Assembly (NCBI RefSeq): GCF_014839805.1
Contig: NC_051117.1
Location: 9,920,001-9,984,000 of the forward strand
Direction of reading: 5' to 3'
DNA: 64,000 nucleotides
DNA from: Manduca sexta
Lineage: Eukaryota; Arthropoda; Insecta; Lepidoptera; Sphingidae
Below, piece after piece: positions 1 through 11,722 of the stretch; the first letter of the stretch is position 1, and each line of letters begins with the position of its first letter. Below the pieces are notes generated by a model. That model did no database searches, was not told where the DNA came from, and saw only the letters and a program-made list of their open reading frames with translations. Position numbers and translations under genes: made by a program.

Positions 1-60
1 TTATTAAACGACTTCAAAAAAGGAGGAGGTTCTCGATTCGATTGTATTTTTTAAAATTGC
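1..60 (+). repeat. Dispersed repeat G, fragment
   Basis: The sequence reads cgacttcaaaaaaggaggagg followed by a tctcgattcgattgt-type stretch. The same block recurs at 15537-15580, so this is a dispersed repeat and not unique DNA. It has no coding potential. I recall this motif as common in lepidopteran intergenic DNA but cannot name a superfamily. Confidence 0.6.
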
Positions 61-362
61 TAGTTAACCTAGATGCTAAATGTACGAAAATATTGTTGAT
101 ATTTTTAGGCACAGACTTCAAAATTGGTAACTAGTAAATAACTAACTAACGAAAGTTTTTTTGTTTTTAGTGGTTTTGAAAGGCGATATAATTTTTAATA
201 AGAAGATTTCTTATGAAGGATTCCTCGAATTTTTTATCAAACGTTTATCAATTTTATAGTACTTTTGAATGCATATTTATTATAATATATAATATATATT
301 ATCATTGTATAAAGAAACGAGTATTCTCTATGATCGAGTAGCTACGGTGCTGGCTTAATAAA
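61..362. other. AT-rich DNA, no gene seen
   Basis: AT-rich sequence with a short TA-rich tract at about 270-303. No ORF, RNA gene or second copy of a repeat was recognised. It ends at an assembly gap. Confidence 0.6.
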
Positions 363-862
363 NNNNNNNNNNNNNNNNNNNNNNNNNNNNNNNNNNNNNN
401 NNNNNNNNNNNNNNNNNNNNNNNNNNNNNNNNNNNNNNNNNNNNNNNNNNNNNNNNNNNNNNNNNNNNNNNNNNNNNNNNNNNNNNNNNNNNNNNNNNNN
501 NNNNNNNNNNNNNNNNNNNNNNNNNNNNNNNNNNNNNNNNNNNNNNNNNNNNNNNNNNNNNNNNNNNNNNNNNNNNNNNNNNNNNNNNNNNNNNNNNNNN
601 NNNNNNNNNNNNNNNNNNNNNNNNNNNNNNNNNNNNNNNNNNNNNNNNNNNNNNNNNNNNNNNNNNNNNNNNNNNNNNNNNNNNNNNNNNNNNNNNNNNN
701 NNNNNNNNNNNNNNNNNNNNNNNNNNNNNNNNNNNNNNNNNNNNNNNNNNNNNNNNNNNNNNNNNNNNNNNNNNNNNNNNNNNNNNNNNNNNNNNNNNNN
801 NNNNNNNNNNNNNNNNNNNNNNNNNNNNNNNNNNNNNNNNNNNNNNNNNNNNNNNNNNNNNN
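363..862. other. Assembly gap (500 N)
   Basis: Exactly 500 N, the same length as the gap at 54887-55386. This is a fixed-size placeholder, and the true distance is unknown. Open frames that cross it are meaningless. Confidence 0.99.
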
Positions 863-972
863 CAGATCTAGATGAAATTTGGCACAGATATAGATCTGGC
901 ATAAGATGTAGGCTACTTTTGGTTGCAGAAAAATAATTTTACGCGGGTAAAATCACAAGCAACAACTAGCAT
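863..972 (+). mobile_element. Helitron-like element (Hel), 3' part cut by gap
   Basis: The stretch 'gaaatttggcacagatatag ... taggctact ... acgcgggtaaa ... caacaactag' follows the body and 3' end of the Hel family seen intact at 16587-16877. It ends at a CTAG followed by host sequence. The 5' part is missing in the gap. Confidence 0.6.
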
Positions 973-1829
973 TATTATAAATAATAAATGTGAAAGTTTG
1001 TGAAATATATATTAGAAATAAACGCATAAACTGCTGAACGAATATGGATAAAGTTTGCCACATGAATAGACCATGCACTGGATAGCATAAAGGTTACTTC
1101 TTACCTTAGTTATTTGGTTTAAAAGATGGCACTGATGATTGACAAATGAAGATACGGAAAAATACAGTGATTTAGGGACCTTGGTAAATGTTTTACACGC
1201 GTGCAAAATCCCGAGCAACACCGAGTTTGTAATAAACAAAACTACAAACATTGAGTACCTCTTTACATCCGTCTATAAAGATAAAGTTTTATTACAAAGT
1301 CACGAAGACATTGGTCACCGGCCCAATCAAGCCACGTCCCAATAGTAAACATTTTTTTCCTTGATTGTAACTCCGATGAGACTTCCACGCGGACGGCCTT
1401 CCAATACTTTTGAAAGTAATCTACTGCATTCGAAGTTCTAAGGCGACACTCGCAGAATACAAATTCATTTATGTGTTGCGAAGGGATCGGTTGACAGCGG
1501 AATTATGAGAGGTTAATTATTTTTACAAAAGTAATAAAGTATTAAAACTAATGAAACTATTATCCTCTGGTATTTAAATAAGCTTTGTTGAACGCAATGC
1601 TTGCAAATATTAGAATATTTCGTAGTAAATATACTGCCCAACATATATATAGATGACTGCCAACGATTTCCTTCAGTCTTCAAAGAACTCAGGAGTGGTT
1701 GCACTGTGCTTGTTAGTAGAAATAAAAGCAATGATACCTACCCCGAAGGAATCTCAACAAAAACATAAACTTTGCTTATTGCCCTATTAATTATAATCCG
1801 TTCTCAGTTTTGAAAATTTTAAATAGAAT
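973..1829. other. Featureless DNA
   Basis: No gene was recognised. A degenerate Helitron-like 3' end (acgcgtgcaaaatcccgagc) may lie at about 1195-1218. A 68-codon open frame at 1139-1345 (+) overlaps it and has no domain I recognise. Confidence 0.5.
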
Positions 1830-2079
1830 TTGCTGGTAGGATATATTTAATATCCGCCCGGATAGCGACCACCACACACAAGGTGTTAAAACTCGCCATA
1901 ATATCCCACGTGTGTCGCGTTCCAGAATCAGCCTGCGTATATCCATTTCTAACAGGCCGGCATAATTGTGACGACTAGCGAGGGTAATCTCTCGTCAGTC
2001 GACATTATATTGAGCTCCACTCCACTTACCACCAGGTGCAGTGGGGACACTTATCCGTGCTAGTATAAAAATTATTTTA
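1830..2079 (-). repeat. Repeat B, near full length
   Basis: Antisense copy of repeat B. Landmarks on the plus strand are tgctggtagg, 'atccgcccggatagcgacc', 'gtgtcgcgttcc', 'aggccggcataattgtg' and 'caggtgcagtggggac'. Thirteen copies occur in this window in both orientations. There is no ORF and no clear A or B box. The family may be a MITE or a SINE. Confidence 0.85.
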
Positions 2080-2328
2080 ATGTATTGAACTATTTAATAA
2101 ACTAAACTTGCGCTGTTATTTAAGCGCCTGTTGTCAGTCGAGTCCGCGCAGTTCAATAGACGAAACTCAACTGTCTAAATCTGATGTTTGCTATGACTTA
2201 AGATATCACTTGAGATGGCAATTGTTTATTAGTTAAGATGCTGACTATAACTTGACAGCGTGTCAGCTGTTATCACACGTCATAGCGATACTAAGCAGAT
2301 ATGTATATGGCCCTTAAAAACGTATCTA

Positions 2329-2535
2329 GATTTATTATGTTTACGCGAATGTTAGACATTGTAATAAAACATTATTGGATTTTGTCGCGTTTTTGTATAT
2401 TATAATTTTCTGCCGACGTTACGAAGACTTGGCAGGCTTCATTGTCACGAGGGGTGGTTGAGGTGTTGGGCGTCAGAAAATTCAAAGTTACGACATCTAC
2501 CTACAATTTATAATTATACAAAATGATTCTAAACG
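2329..2535 (-). mobile_element. Penelope-like element, old 3'-end fragment
   Basis: Starts with the 28-nt terminal extension (core tttacgcgaatgttaga) shared with the copies at 12221 and 24271, then continues into the 3' UTR (pLTR) sequence. It is clearly more diverged than those copies, for example reading cgacgttacgaagactt where they read cgacgtttcgaagactt. It is truncated at about 2535, just before a Helitron-like element. Confidence 0.8.
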
Positions 2536-2549
2536 TCGGGAAAAAATTA

Positions 2550-2849
2550 TCACTACATAGTATAAAACAAAGTCGCTTTCTCTGTCCCTATGTCCCTTTG
2601 GATGCTTAAATCTTTAAAACTACGCAACGGATTGTGATGAGGTTTTTTTAATAGATAGAGTGATTCAAGAGTAAGGTTTATATGTATAATAACATCCATT
2701 AAATAGTGGAGAAATACTGTTATTTTGTTATGTTATACCCGTGCGAAGCCAGAGCGGGCCGCTATGTTTTTATATACAACGTTCACAGTTTTACTGTAGT
2801 GTATATAGTATCAGCATTGCACCCGTGCGAAGCCGGGGCGGGTCGCTAG
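2550..2849 (+). mobile_element. Helitron-like element with two 3' ends
   Basis: Starts TC after an A (tcactacatagtataaaac) and ends in a GC-rich hairpin plus CTAG before a T (cccgtgcgaagccggggcgg, then ctag at 2846-2849). A second, similar 3' end (cccgtgcgaagccagagcgg, then ctat) lies inside at about 2737-2763. It is non-autonomous, with no Rep or helicase coding sequence. Confidence 0.7.
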
Positions 2850-3089
2850 TAGTATATAAACTGTAAAAAATCCGAAGGATAGTTTAATCCAACGTACCAA
2901 GACAATGGCAATCGGATTCAAATTACTGATACGCTGCAGACTATGCACATTTCGAACAAAGCAATGCTTTACCAAACGACAGTACGATGGACTCCCCGTA
3001 CAATCTGGATCGAATTGCACCCGCCCTGCATAATTAAACACTTCTTCAGTAGCTCATCTGGCAAGGTTGCTTCTTATTCTAATGAGTGT

Positions 3090-3275
3090 TATACATCATC
3101 ACGCCTTTCCCTTTTTGAGGTATACAGAGATGGAAAACGACCATTTTCCATATTAGGTCCCATGGATTACGTTGTGAGACTATCACATTAGGGATGATTT
3201 TATTGCTAATGGTAAAGCAATGACTGCTTCGGTGGCGTAGTTGTGCCGTGTACGCCATACGTATGCCGTAATGAG
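3090..3275. mobile_element. Degenerate SINE C fragments
   Basis: Plus-strand 'catcatcacgcctttccct' to 'cccatggattacgttgtg' (about 3090-3175) resembles an antisense SINE C 3' half. 'gcttcggtggcgtagttgtg' (3228-3247) is the sense head of SINE C, including its A-box-like region. Both are fragmentary, so the assignment is tentative. Confidence 0.4.
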
Positions 3276-4156
3276 GTTTTCGATTTGAAAACGTGGCAGG
3301 TGTTATTAGGTTTGAAATAAAAATATTAAGATGTGTTTTTTTTTTTATTTAATTTGTTTAATTTTTACTCATAACGTCCAAACCAGGTCAATGAAGGCAG
3401 CAAAGTCTCCAACACATCGGAAAAAGATCCTTAAGTTGTTGTATTTCAATGTCGAATGTCAAGAAATCAGTTTGATATTAGGTTTTATACTGTCAGCCGG
3501 AGTCTGGTATAGTGCCCAATTATTACCAATGATCTCGCCTTCGCGTAGTTCAATAATGCATTATCAATACCTTTAAATTATATTTGTTGATGCGATCATT
3601 TGCCGTTGGATTGTATTCTATTGTTAAAAACAAAGTCTTTCTACTCTAACTTTTAGAGCGCAATATTTCCCCACAATCCCCAGATGAATAACATGATCAA
3701 CCTCGCGCGTCTAAATATACACTGGAAAATCACTCAAACCGTCTGTAGACGTCTTCGGGTTGGGGAAGGTGGGGTCCTGAAAAATTCACACCCACCCCCG
3801 AATTGATTCCAAATGGCGCACCCAAGTTTATACCTAACGAGTGCAGCGCGGTTTGTTGAATATTACATTTGGAGTTGAAATGGTTTTTCGACGCACCCTG
3901 TATTGCAATCATACTTACATTTGTGGGATTGTAATGGTCTTTTTGTGTGAGCTCTTTAGGGATTCTTGCTGATGTTAGTGGGAAGGTCGTTTGTCATTCT
4001 TTTTGAGAAAAGAGGATCAACAATTTTTTTTCGTATAGTTTGAGGTCAATGAACGAGGTCCAGTACTTTTTTATTTTGATTTGTGCTAATTCTCAACAAT
4101 ACAAAAATTAACATTAAAGCTACTTCACAATCTTTTTTTTGCTCTTATACTCGAAA
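3276..4156. other. Featureless DNA
   Basis: No coding region or known repeat was recognised. Open frames at 3331-3576 (+) and 3730-3912 (-) are short and lack domains. Confidence 0.5.
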
Positions 4157-4371
4157 TAGCTTTTGCTCGCGACTTCGCCTGCGTGAAGGAGTTTTTCGGG
4201 ATAAAAGTCCCGTTATATATTTTCCTGGGATAGAAAGTAGCCAAACCTTCCCAGGGTTTTGAACTATCTCCATACCAAATTTTATAAAAATCCGTTTAGT
4301 AGATTTTGAAAAAATCTATAACATATAGACAGACAGAAAAGGGGACTTTGTTTTATAATATTTATAGATAT
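4157..4371 (-). mobile_element. Helitron-like element, antisense
   Basis: Begins on the plus strand with tagcttttgctcgcgacttc (reverse of a Helitron 3' hairpin). It continues through 'gataaaagtcccg', 'aactatctccataccaaatt' and 'aaaatccgtttagtagattt', and ends 'ggggactttgttttataata'. It is nearly collinear with the copy at 42867-43083. The terminal CTAG is mutated to CTAT. Confidence 0.8.
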
Positions 4372-5571
4372 AGTCGACGCAAAAAATGTATTCAAGCAAT
4401 GCACAAAACATTTATTATATTTTTAAAACCACTTATTAGACACAAAATTGCTGAAATATGGGAACATTCCTACCAAAGAACAAGCTATACTGCTATCTCT
4501 CAATGCTACAAAAAAATCATATCGTGTATGTGTTTAGCTCATGTTGCATCCGTGCCTTGAAATTGGCTGCTTTGTCGAGTTTACAGGCGAACTAGCACGG
4601 AATATCAGCGAAAGCGCTTTCCTACCGTCACTAAACGATTGGCTCTACACTAGGGCTGTTAAAAAATAACACTATTTCGAGTATTGCACAGGTATATTGG
4701 GTTTATTATTTGAATTTGTTACAGTGGAATTGTAGTGAATTTACTTCGATTACAATACTGTTTGCATTCAGGTAACGGTACGTATAGGTAATATTAATCC
4801 GGCTTACTCTATTTCTGCAGCGAATCACTTTTGAATTGCAGTTAAGCACTTTGGTGAAATCATGAACTGTGGTATAATTAACATCTTGTAGCCAAAGCAA
4901 CACAGCGCAGCGCTACTCAGTAAATAGTTATTATAACTATATGTAGGTATTAAGTCAGAAGTGAGAGATTTATAATAGCCGTGCTATTACTCGTCTCTAC
5001 ATTGGCAGTATTTATTTTGTATAACAATGTCATAGTTGATAAAGGAGAATGCCCATTTTTGTATGAGAGTTGGGCTACGCTTGCGTCTGTACAAAACCTT
5101 CTCAAAACTATAGGGAATATATCCTAATTTTTATACAAATTGAAAACAATTAGATATTCGATGGGAGTTCGGAGTAATCAGAATTTTTATAGCGCGGTTA
5201 TTTTGAGGTTAAGTATGGACTGCAATAATGTAAGGTAGAAAGTACCTACGTGCCTGATTAAGTTCAATATTGCAGTAACTACTTGTTATTGCTATAAGCG
5301 ATTAGTGGACGGTCTTTTCACCTAGCTTTAATTGCCCTCATAAGAAACTGATAGGTACATATCTGAGAAGACGAAACTCCAATAAAACTTCTAACATAGT
5401 GTGGCGGAATATTAGTTTTTTCACGAAGTATACATATGTTACCTGACTTTTTGTGTATATGTTTTTCTGACTTACGGCTTATTCTATTACATGAATTACC
5501 TAATCTTTATTTCCACCTACCATTATCTCACTCCAATATGGCGTCAACACATATTGTAGAATAGATTCAGC
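4372..5571. other. Featureless DNA
   Basis: AT-rich with only short chance frames (for example 4706-4903 minus). No second copies of any segment were noticed in the window. Confidence 0.5.
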
Positions 5572-5720
5572 TTAGTTTTTTATGATCGGTCGTATGCCTG
5601 ACGCCAACCCTATTTGGAGGATTCCGATCCCAGGCAATTCATGTTAAAAATACCGAGATAAAATGTTGCTTGGTCTGGAAATCGAACGCAGGAACTCACT
5701 TCACAGCCTGATTAGGCTAA
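5572..5720 (-). mobile_element. SINE I (tRNA-like), antisense
   Basis: Read on the minus strand it has an A-box-like tagcctaatcagg, a B-box-like gttcgatttcc, and then 'cggaatcctccaaatagggt' with 'gtcaggcatacgaccgatca'. The last block matches 62530-62570 on the plus strand, which defines a two-copy SINE family here. Confidence 0.6.
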
Positions 5721-6159
5721 TAGTTAATTATCATAGGGAAAGAAAAATAAAACCAGAAATACGAAATCCGATGCATATTTTTATATAGATGTATATTTTT
5801 AATAAAGGAACATATTATTGGCGTCCCAAAATAAAAACAAGAATTTGATATAGCTGCAGCTCGTTTATGTATACTCCTGAAGGGAGTGAATGACTTCTTG
5901 CAGCGCTGGTCGGGTCATGTCATGATGTTGTCTGTGAACCTCTCTATTAGCTGATCTCCAGCAGGCAGCATAAACTCATTCCAGTCTTAAAACCTAAAAT
6001 ATAATGTAGAAGATGAGTAAACGTGTTCAGATTATTATTATTGTTAAACTATTTTCTTTAACTTTGGCAAAATATTTCCCACATTATGGGTATGTTAATA
6101 ATAATCTACATAACTTACAAACTGGACAGCTCGTTCAAGAAATATACTTGTCGTTGCTG
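5721..6159. other. Featureless DNA
   Basis: No gene or recognised repeat. Confidence 0.5.
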
Positions 6160-6300
6160 TGGCGCCGCAATGGTGCAGTCAATACACCGCCGGGATATGC
6201 CGTCTCGATTAACTATCCTGGGTCTAGGCTCTAGACGACATTGTGCTGCTAACTAAAAGCCTTCCGTCTCAAAGTTCGAAACGCACACTATTCACGTTGT
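6160..6300 (+). repeat. Possible dispersed repeat J
   Basis: GC-richer block (gtggcgccgcaatggtgcag ... gccgggatatgccgtctcg ... aaagttcgaaacgcacac) ending near a T run. Its composition differs from the flanks and it has a B-box-like gttcgaaac. There is no second copy in the window, so the assignment is weak. Confidence 0.3.
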
Positions 6301-7280
6301 TTTTTAACAGAGGATTTTCCGACTCAACATTAAAATACATAAGAAAAACACTCCGATGTTGAGTAAGATAAAAATATGAAAATATTTTAATGATTTAACA
6401 TTCAAACAAATCTGAAGTGTCAAAATGTCATTAATTTCAGTTGCCAGAGTAATAAAAATCTGTACCCATATATTCATTAATTAAAAATAAAGTCCAGACA
6501 TGTTTTAGCTGACTATTGTTTTTCTGTCAATGCAAGTAAAAGTCATTATGTGTTTGGATTTTGGAACAATTAATATTTTCTCTTTTTTTACCAGCTATTT
6601 GGAGTTTGGTCATAATTATTAAGCAAAATATTTTATTTCATAATAATATATTTGAGATGAATAATATATTTAATACATATATTATAGATTCAAGTACGGG
6701 CACATTTATTGTACATAATATTTACTTTTTTATTCCATTTAAAAAGGGAATTTGTTATGAATTGGTATCAATTCGCCATATTGGCAGTAAATTATCCGGT
6801 GTTTCATTTGTAACAATTAAACAACTTTTTTTTCATGTCTTTTAAACCCCCATTCGCTTATGACTGAAATAAATACAAATGAAGTAATATTTAAAATGAT
6901 AATTTTTCGTGGATATTTGTTTAAGACGCATGACTGACGCAAAGATAGCCTGGTTTTGGGCTTTGTCCTTTTCTCAATGATAACGTCAAAAAATATATTA
7001 TTTCAATATAAAAAATGTACACATTCTCTATCATTAAGATGGAAAGTTGTATAAAATGATTTTTTTATATAAGGTTTATGAAATTATACCTAAAATTCAC
7101 GTAACCAATGTTATGTGGATAGGACGGTCCAACAGGATAGTGAACTAACAAGCCGCGCTCGGGAAATAATGACCTCTGCAGTCAAAAGATAACGAGACAT
7201 GACTCTACATAGAGTCACTCTACGCTCTACAATAGAGCTTTTAGAATGTTTGCTCTTTGTCTGTTGGTCATAGGTGGGAA
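6301..7280. other. Featureless AT-rich DNA
   Basis: A 94-codon open frame at 6561-6845 (+) is very rich in I, F and N and looks like a chance AT-rich frame. A small palindromic patch 'ctctacatagagtcactc' sits at about 7203-7220. Confidence 0.5.
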
Positions 7281-7636
7281 TCTATATATACATTATAGAA
7301 GAAATTCGTCTTAGTTACACTATTTATCACTTAACGGCTGAACCGATTTGGCTTATAATTGGTAGAGAGGTAGTTTAGAACCAGGAGACGGACATAGGAT
7401 ACTTTTTACCATTATATAAAGCTGAAAAGTTTGTTTGTTTGTTTGAACACACTAATCTCAGGAATTTATCACTTATCGAGGAAGGCTACACATCATCACA
7501 TTATGATCAAAAGGAGCGGAGCAGTAATGAAAACTGTTGCAAAAACGGGGTACATTTATAAGTTTTGAGAGATTATAACGCAAAAGTTTATCCCAATAAA
7601 CTATATCACGCGGGCAAAGCCGCGGGCAATACCTAG
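7281..7636 (+). mobile_element. Helitron-like element (Hel)
   Basis: 5' TCTATATATA after A (7280) and 3' hairpin 'acgcgggcaaagccgcggg' with ctag (7633-7636) before T. The body shares 'gaaccgatttggct' and 'gaaccaggagacggacatag' with 16587-16877. Non-autonomous. Confidence 0.85.
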
Positions 7637-7737
7637 TTATTTATAAAGAGTTTTTTTGTGTACCGACATGTGATGGTAAGTGAAGTGTCGCTTAAGACCC
7701 AATTAAAAAGTTTTTTTTTAATACGATATAGTAACTA

Positions 7738-7925
7738 GGTTCGAATCTCGGTACTCTGATATTGGACTTTTGTTTCAGTTCGAAGTCTGGATTTTGTGCC
7801 CAATATGGTGATAGGCTCGGCCCGTATCATATCGTGGGATAGAACGCAGACGGCGAAAAGTGGGTGTACCTGTTTGCACTACTGCCTAACTCTTCGCTAT
7901 AAAGGCCCGATGTATTGGTTTCCTT
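7738..7925 (+). mobile_element. SINE C, sense, 5' truncated
   Basis: Starts at the B-box region (aggttcgaatctcgg) and continues 'gtctggattttgtgcccaat', 'ataggctcggcccgtatcat', 'ggcgaaaagtggg' and 'cgctataaaggcccgatgta'. It is collinear with the complement of 8608-8873. Confidence 0.8.
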
Positions 7926-8596
7926 GTAAAATTTTACGTTATGATTATTGTATTAATTTTTAAGATAATCCTTTACATGCGAAAGTATGTAAATGTCCTA
8001 AAAATCCACTATTACGAAGCACATGCTTTGCAGTGCTAAAATGTATACCCGCAGCTCTACCACACCGCATCCTACCCGAAATACACTTTGTTATTGTACC
8101 GATTCTTTCTCGACGCGTTCTAACATCCTATTGTTTGGTCCTACTGTCAATATTTGGGACCAATAGATGGCTGTCAATACTTCTCGCTACTCAAACACTA
8201 ATTGAATCTTGTCGTTAGAGTTTAAGTCTCGTGTTTTAACGTCAAATTTTGTTTATGTTTCTATGCATTTTTTTACAATGATTTTATGTTAATTCATTGT
8301 TTCATAGAGTTCATATTGCAATGGCAAATTTAGTAATGAATAATGTACATTTGTTTAATCTGCATTAGTTTAATATTCTGTAAAGTATATAATTTATTTA
8401 TTATTGATATAACATCAAAATAATTACAGCCATCACATTATCTATACTAAAATTATGAATCTAATGTTTATGTGTGTGCGTTTTCTCTAGAAGAATTGCT
8501 CTAATTTTAAAAGTTCTTTTATAATATGGTACTTTATTCCTAAGTGCTAAAAACATGTGCGTAGGGCGGTGGGGGCTGCGGGGTACCGCTGCACCT
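7926..8596. other. Mostly featureless DNA, possible Helitron 5' end
   Basis: No gene was found. 'tctatactaaaattatgaat' at about 8441-8460 resembles a Helitron 5' end without a matching 3' end. 8555-8596 is a short GC-rich patch. Confidence 0.4.
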
Positions 8597-8884
8597 ACCA
8601 ATTATTACATACATACATACATAACATCACGCATTTTATCCCCGAAGGGGTATGCAGAGGCGCAACTAGGGCGCCCACTTTTCGCCAAGTATGTTCCGTC
8701 CCATGATGTGATAGGGGGCGAGCCTATCGCCATATCGGGCACAAATTCCAGACTCCGGGCTGATACTGAGCAGAAAAACCCAAATATCAATTTGCCCGAC
8801 CCGGGATTCGAACCCAGGACCTCAGAGCGCTATTGTACCGGACGTGCAATACAACTACGCCACCGAGGCAGTCACCAATTATTA
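8597..8884 (-). mobile_element. SINE C, full length, with 11-bp TSD
   Basis: The reference copy of SINE C. The minus strand begins with a tRNA-like head (A-box-like ggtggcgtagttgt, B box ggttcgaatccc), followed by the body 'atatggcgataggctcg' and 'ggcgaaaagtgggcgccc', and ends in a (TATG)n tail. The element is about 8608-8873. It is flanked by the direct repeat accaattatta at 8597-8607 and 8874-8884. Confidence 0.95.
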
Positions 8885-9970
8885 GGATTATATAAATTTG
8901 CTTTTAGCCTCTTTCCTAGAAAAATGTTTGCCGCCTCCCCCCTTATTTGAAAGCTGACTAAGCCCATGGTTAAAAGCAACGAAGCCACAAACAGAACCAA
9001 TAATATAAGAACAGAACAAATTAGACATAAAAATAAAACACTCCGAGGTATAATTTTTGAGATACTCATTTATTTCCTGTATGAATATTGTGAGAATTAA
9101 ATGAGACATAGAGTACTGGACAATTATCATCCCATTGCAGGATATTTACCTTAATGGGACGTAACGCAGTCATAATTACTCGGACAGTGTCCATTAGCGC
9201 TACATAATTATAACAGGTATAATTAGGAAGCTATTAGTTGGTCAATTGTCAGTGTGAGCATGGCTTTGTCTATTTTTACACTAGTGTGCAAGTGTTCTGT
9301 TGGTGTGGGTCATATTAAAACTCGTATGTTAGTTTCTCATCATGACTGACATCTAAAGGTGAATGTTGTCTAATGGCGATAACTGGAATGCCATACAGTA
9401 CTTATTTAAATAAAATTTTAATATATTACTGCTGTGCTTGCTATTAGGCAAGCGATTTGCTCAACAAATAGAATTACTAGCTAGTACTTAGTAGCTAGGA
9501 ATGCATTTTTATCACAGGAACTACATCATGGGCGGAAACGCGAACAAAAGCTAGTATACAAAATTAGTATTTGAAACAACAAAACTAAACCCGACTCTAG
9601 CAATGAATTTTCATTGTACATACTACAGATAAGCCCAGTATTGCGTTTACATAGTGGGGGAGGTGCGGGTGGGATAGAACTAATTAACGGACACAACTTT
9701 TGTCCATTTCCACTCACAATTACCCACAATTAAACCCACCTAAAATAATATTTGAGTTAATTGCTACATGGTTCTAAATACGATATGCTTGTGGAGTGTA
9801 CAGTATGGTAACTTTAATCATTTACATAGAGTATCTTTGTACTAGAAAATTGTGGAATTTTCCAAAGTACACGGATTATACCTTCAATTATCCCACTTCA
9901 ATATAGCTTCAGCACGATATAGTTTTTGTTGACGATGCTTTTATTTAGCTTCGTATCAGGACCAGTAGAC
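8885..9970. other. Featureless DNA
   Basis: No gene was found. A Helitron-type 3' end without a body (gaacaaaagctag) lies at 9542-9554. Palindromic ctagctagtacttagtagct lies at about 9477-9496. Confidence 0.4.
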
Positions 9971-11722
9971 CTACTTCGAAAAACGAACACCGAAACGTCG
10001 TTCCGAAACGAAGAAACGACGAACTTCGGATTTAACCCTACTACCAAATTACTTCGTATCCGTCATCGTTCCTTTCGGAACCATAAACAATCGTTCGAAT
10101 GAAAATATTGTGTCGGATTAGAGATGTATATCTTCAAAACCGTAAATTTTTACCTTCTATGATATTCTTGTGAAAAAAACATATAAATTCGATGTCTAAT
10201 TAGGTTTTCTGTAATATAACCATTATTTCATAACTCTAAATATTTATTAGTTACAAAATAACAAATATTTTTGTTGATTTTGCAATCTACGGTCTTATTG
10301 CATAATGTTTTAATCTGTGGAATATTAGAATTTTTGACAATTGATGGACATTGACAAGTTGACTGGCGAAAATCACAACAAATTGGAATTGTAATTTACA
10401 AGTAAAATTATTTATTGTATTGGTAAGTTTATTATTAAAATGTTATTTACTCGCTTTAAACAAATGATCTTTTTCATTGTAAAGGCAGTTATTATGTAAT
10501 CTATTAAAGAAATCATTAGTTTTACCCATCGATATACACAATGGTTTTTACGGTAAAATTTATTGAATCTTTCTATGAATTTTATTATTTTTCATCCCAG
10601 TAGGAATAAGAACTCATGTATTTATGTACACTGTGTTAGGATGTTTACAATAAACAATTAACATTTTTCTTATGATTCCACCTAACAGTTTCAAGGAGAG
10701 TACGACGACAAGTGCACCCAGCGACACAGGCGGACCTCTAATCGGGTCCTTCGCATTGACTGAAGTGAAAAAAAAAAAGAAGTACTGGAGGGGGTTCTGA
10801 GAGAGTTAAAAGAAATGAACAAAAAAAATTAAAAAACAAATATAAAAATGATTGTAATAAGTAATGTTTTATTTTCCGATAACATATATTTGGTAGTTAA
10901 TCTTCCATGCGTGATGCAGTGTTGGTTATGGCAGCTCTAGCGAGTTAGTAGTTGTTTAATTATTTGATTCTGAAACAAGAATACATATTATGTTTAAAGT
11001 CTAATAAATTCAAAGTCATAGGCACTTTGTACAAAGGATGCCATAAAATTCATAAGTTTTCTAATGGTTATATGGGTGACGTCAATGCACCCACATACAT
11101 TTGCCTGGAATTACATATTTATGAAAAATTAGAAATTATTAATGGCTTGTGAAAAACAAAAACAAGATCATTTAGACGTTAAGAATACTACAATACTAAT
11201 ACCAGCTAGGTTCTTGAGAAAGGTAGAAAGTAATATTTCTTCTGTAGCTTACCTTAGTGGTAGTATCAATTCCCCGTATATGTTCTTTGGAGGAATTAGT
11301 GGAACTATATCCTCGCAGATGGTTTCAAAAAGGGGTGGCAAAGTCCTATAAGTTCTTACAAATTCCATGTTACGAAGGTTTTACGCAGTTAGAGACGCTT
11401 CCAACTTCGCCCAGCACTTTCCTATTGCAACAATTCTTCACACAGGAGTTATTGAGCAATTTTAAAACCTCTGGAGTACCAAACGAAAACCAAACGAAAG
11501 GCTTAGAGCTTTCGTAAAATTGACGCTAAGATCCGAACGAAGAAACGATGTATTTTATGTCAAATGGGTTTTCATAGTGCGGTCGACGAAAGTAAAAATG
11601 TCATAAGTGTCAAAATCCGATTACGGATCCGTTGTCGAATCCGTCATCGGATCCGTAACACTTCGTAGTAACAAAATGTACGATCCGTCATCCGAAACTA
11701 CGGATTTCGTTTTTCGAAGTAG
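9971..11722. mobile_element. Candidate DNA transposon, 17-bp TIRs, subterminal repeats
   Basis: Left end CTACTTCGAAAAACGAA (9971-9987) is perfectly inverted at the right end (11706-11722). Both subterminal regions carry repeats: 'atccgtcatcg' near the left end, and several 'gatccgt(c/t)(a/g)tcg' units at about 11623-11690 near the right. 'cgaacgaagaaacga'-like motifs also occur near both ends. The flank is gac on each side if the right end is placed at 11720, so a 3-bp TSD is possible but not secure. Small open frames inside (10952-11152, 11142-11351, 11257-11517, all plus, and 10673-10801) show no transposase motif that I recognise. Confidence 0.6.

Noticed and set aside
342..902. Long minus-strand open frame
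   Set aside because: Nearly all codons are N from the assembly gap.
1139..1345. 68-codon plus frame with fairly balanced composition
   Set aside because: It overlaps a possible Helitron-like end and has no recognised motif or conserved neighbour.
8555..8950. 131-codon plus-strand frame
   Set aside because: It runs antisense through SINE C, and its translation contains the SINE's repeated sequence.
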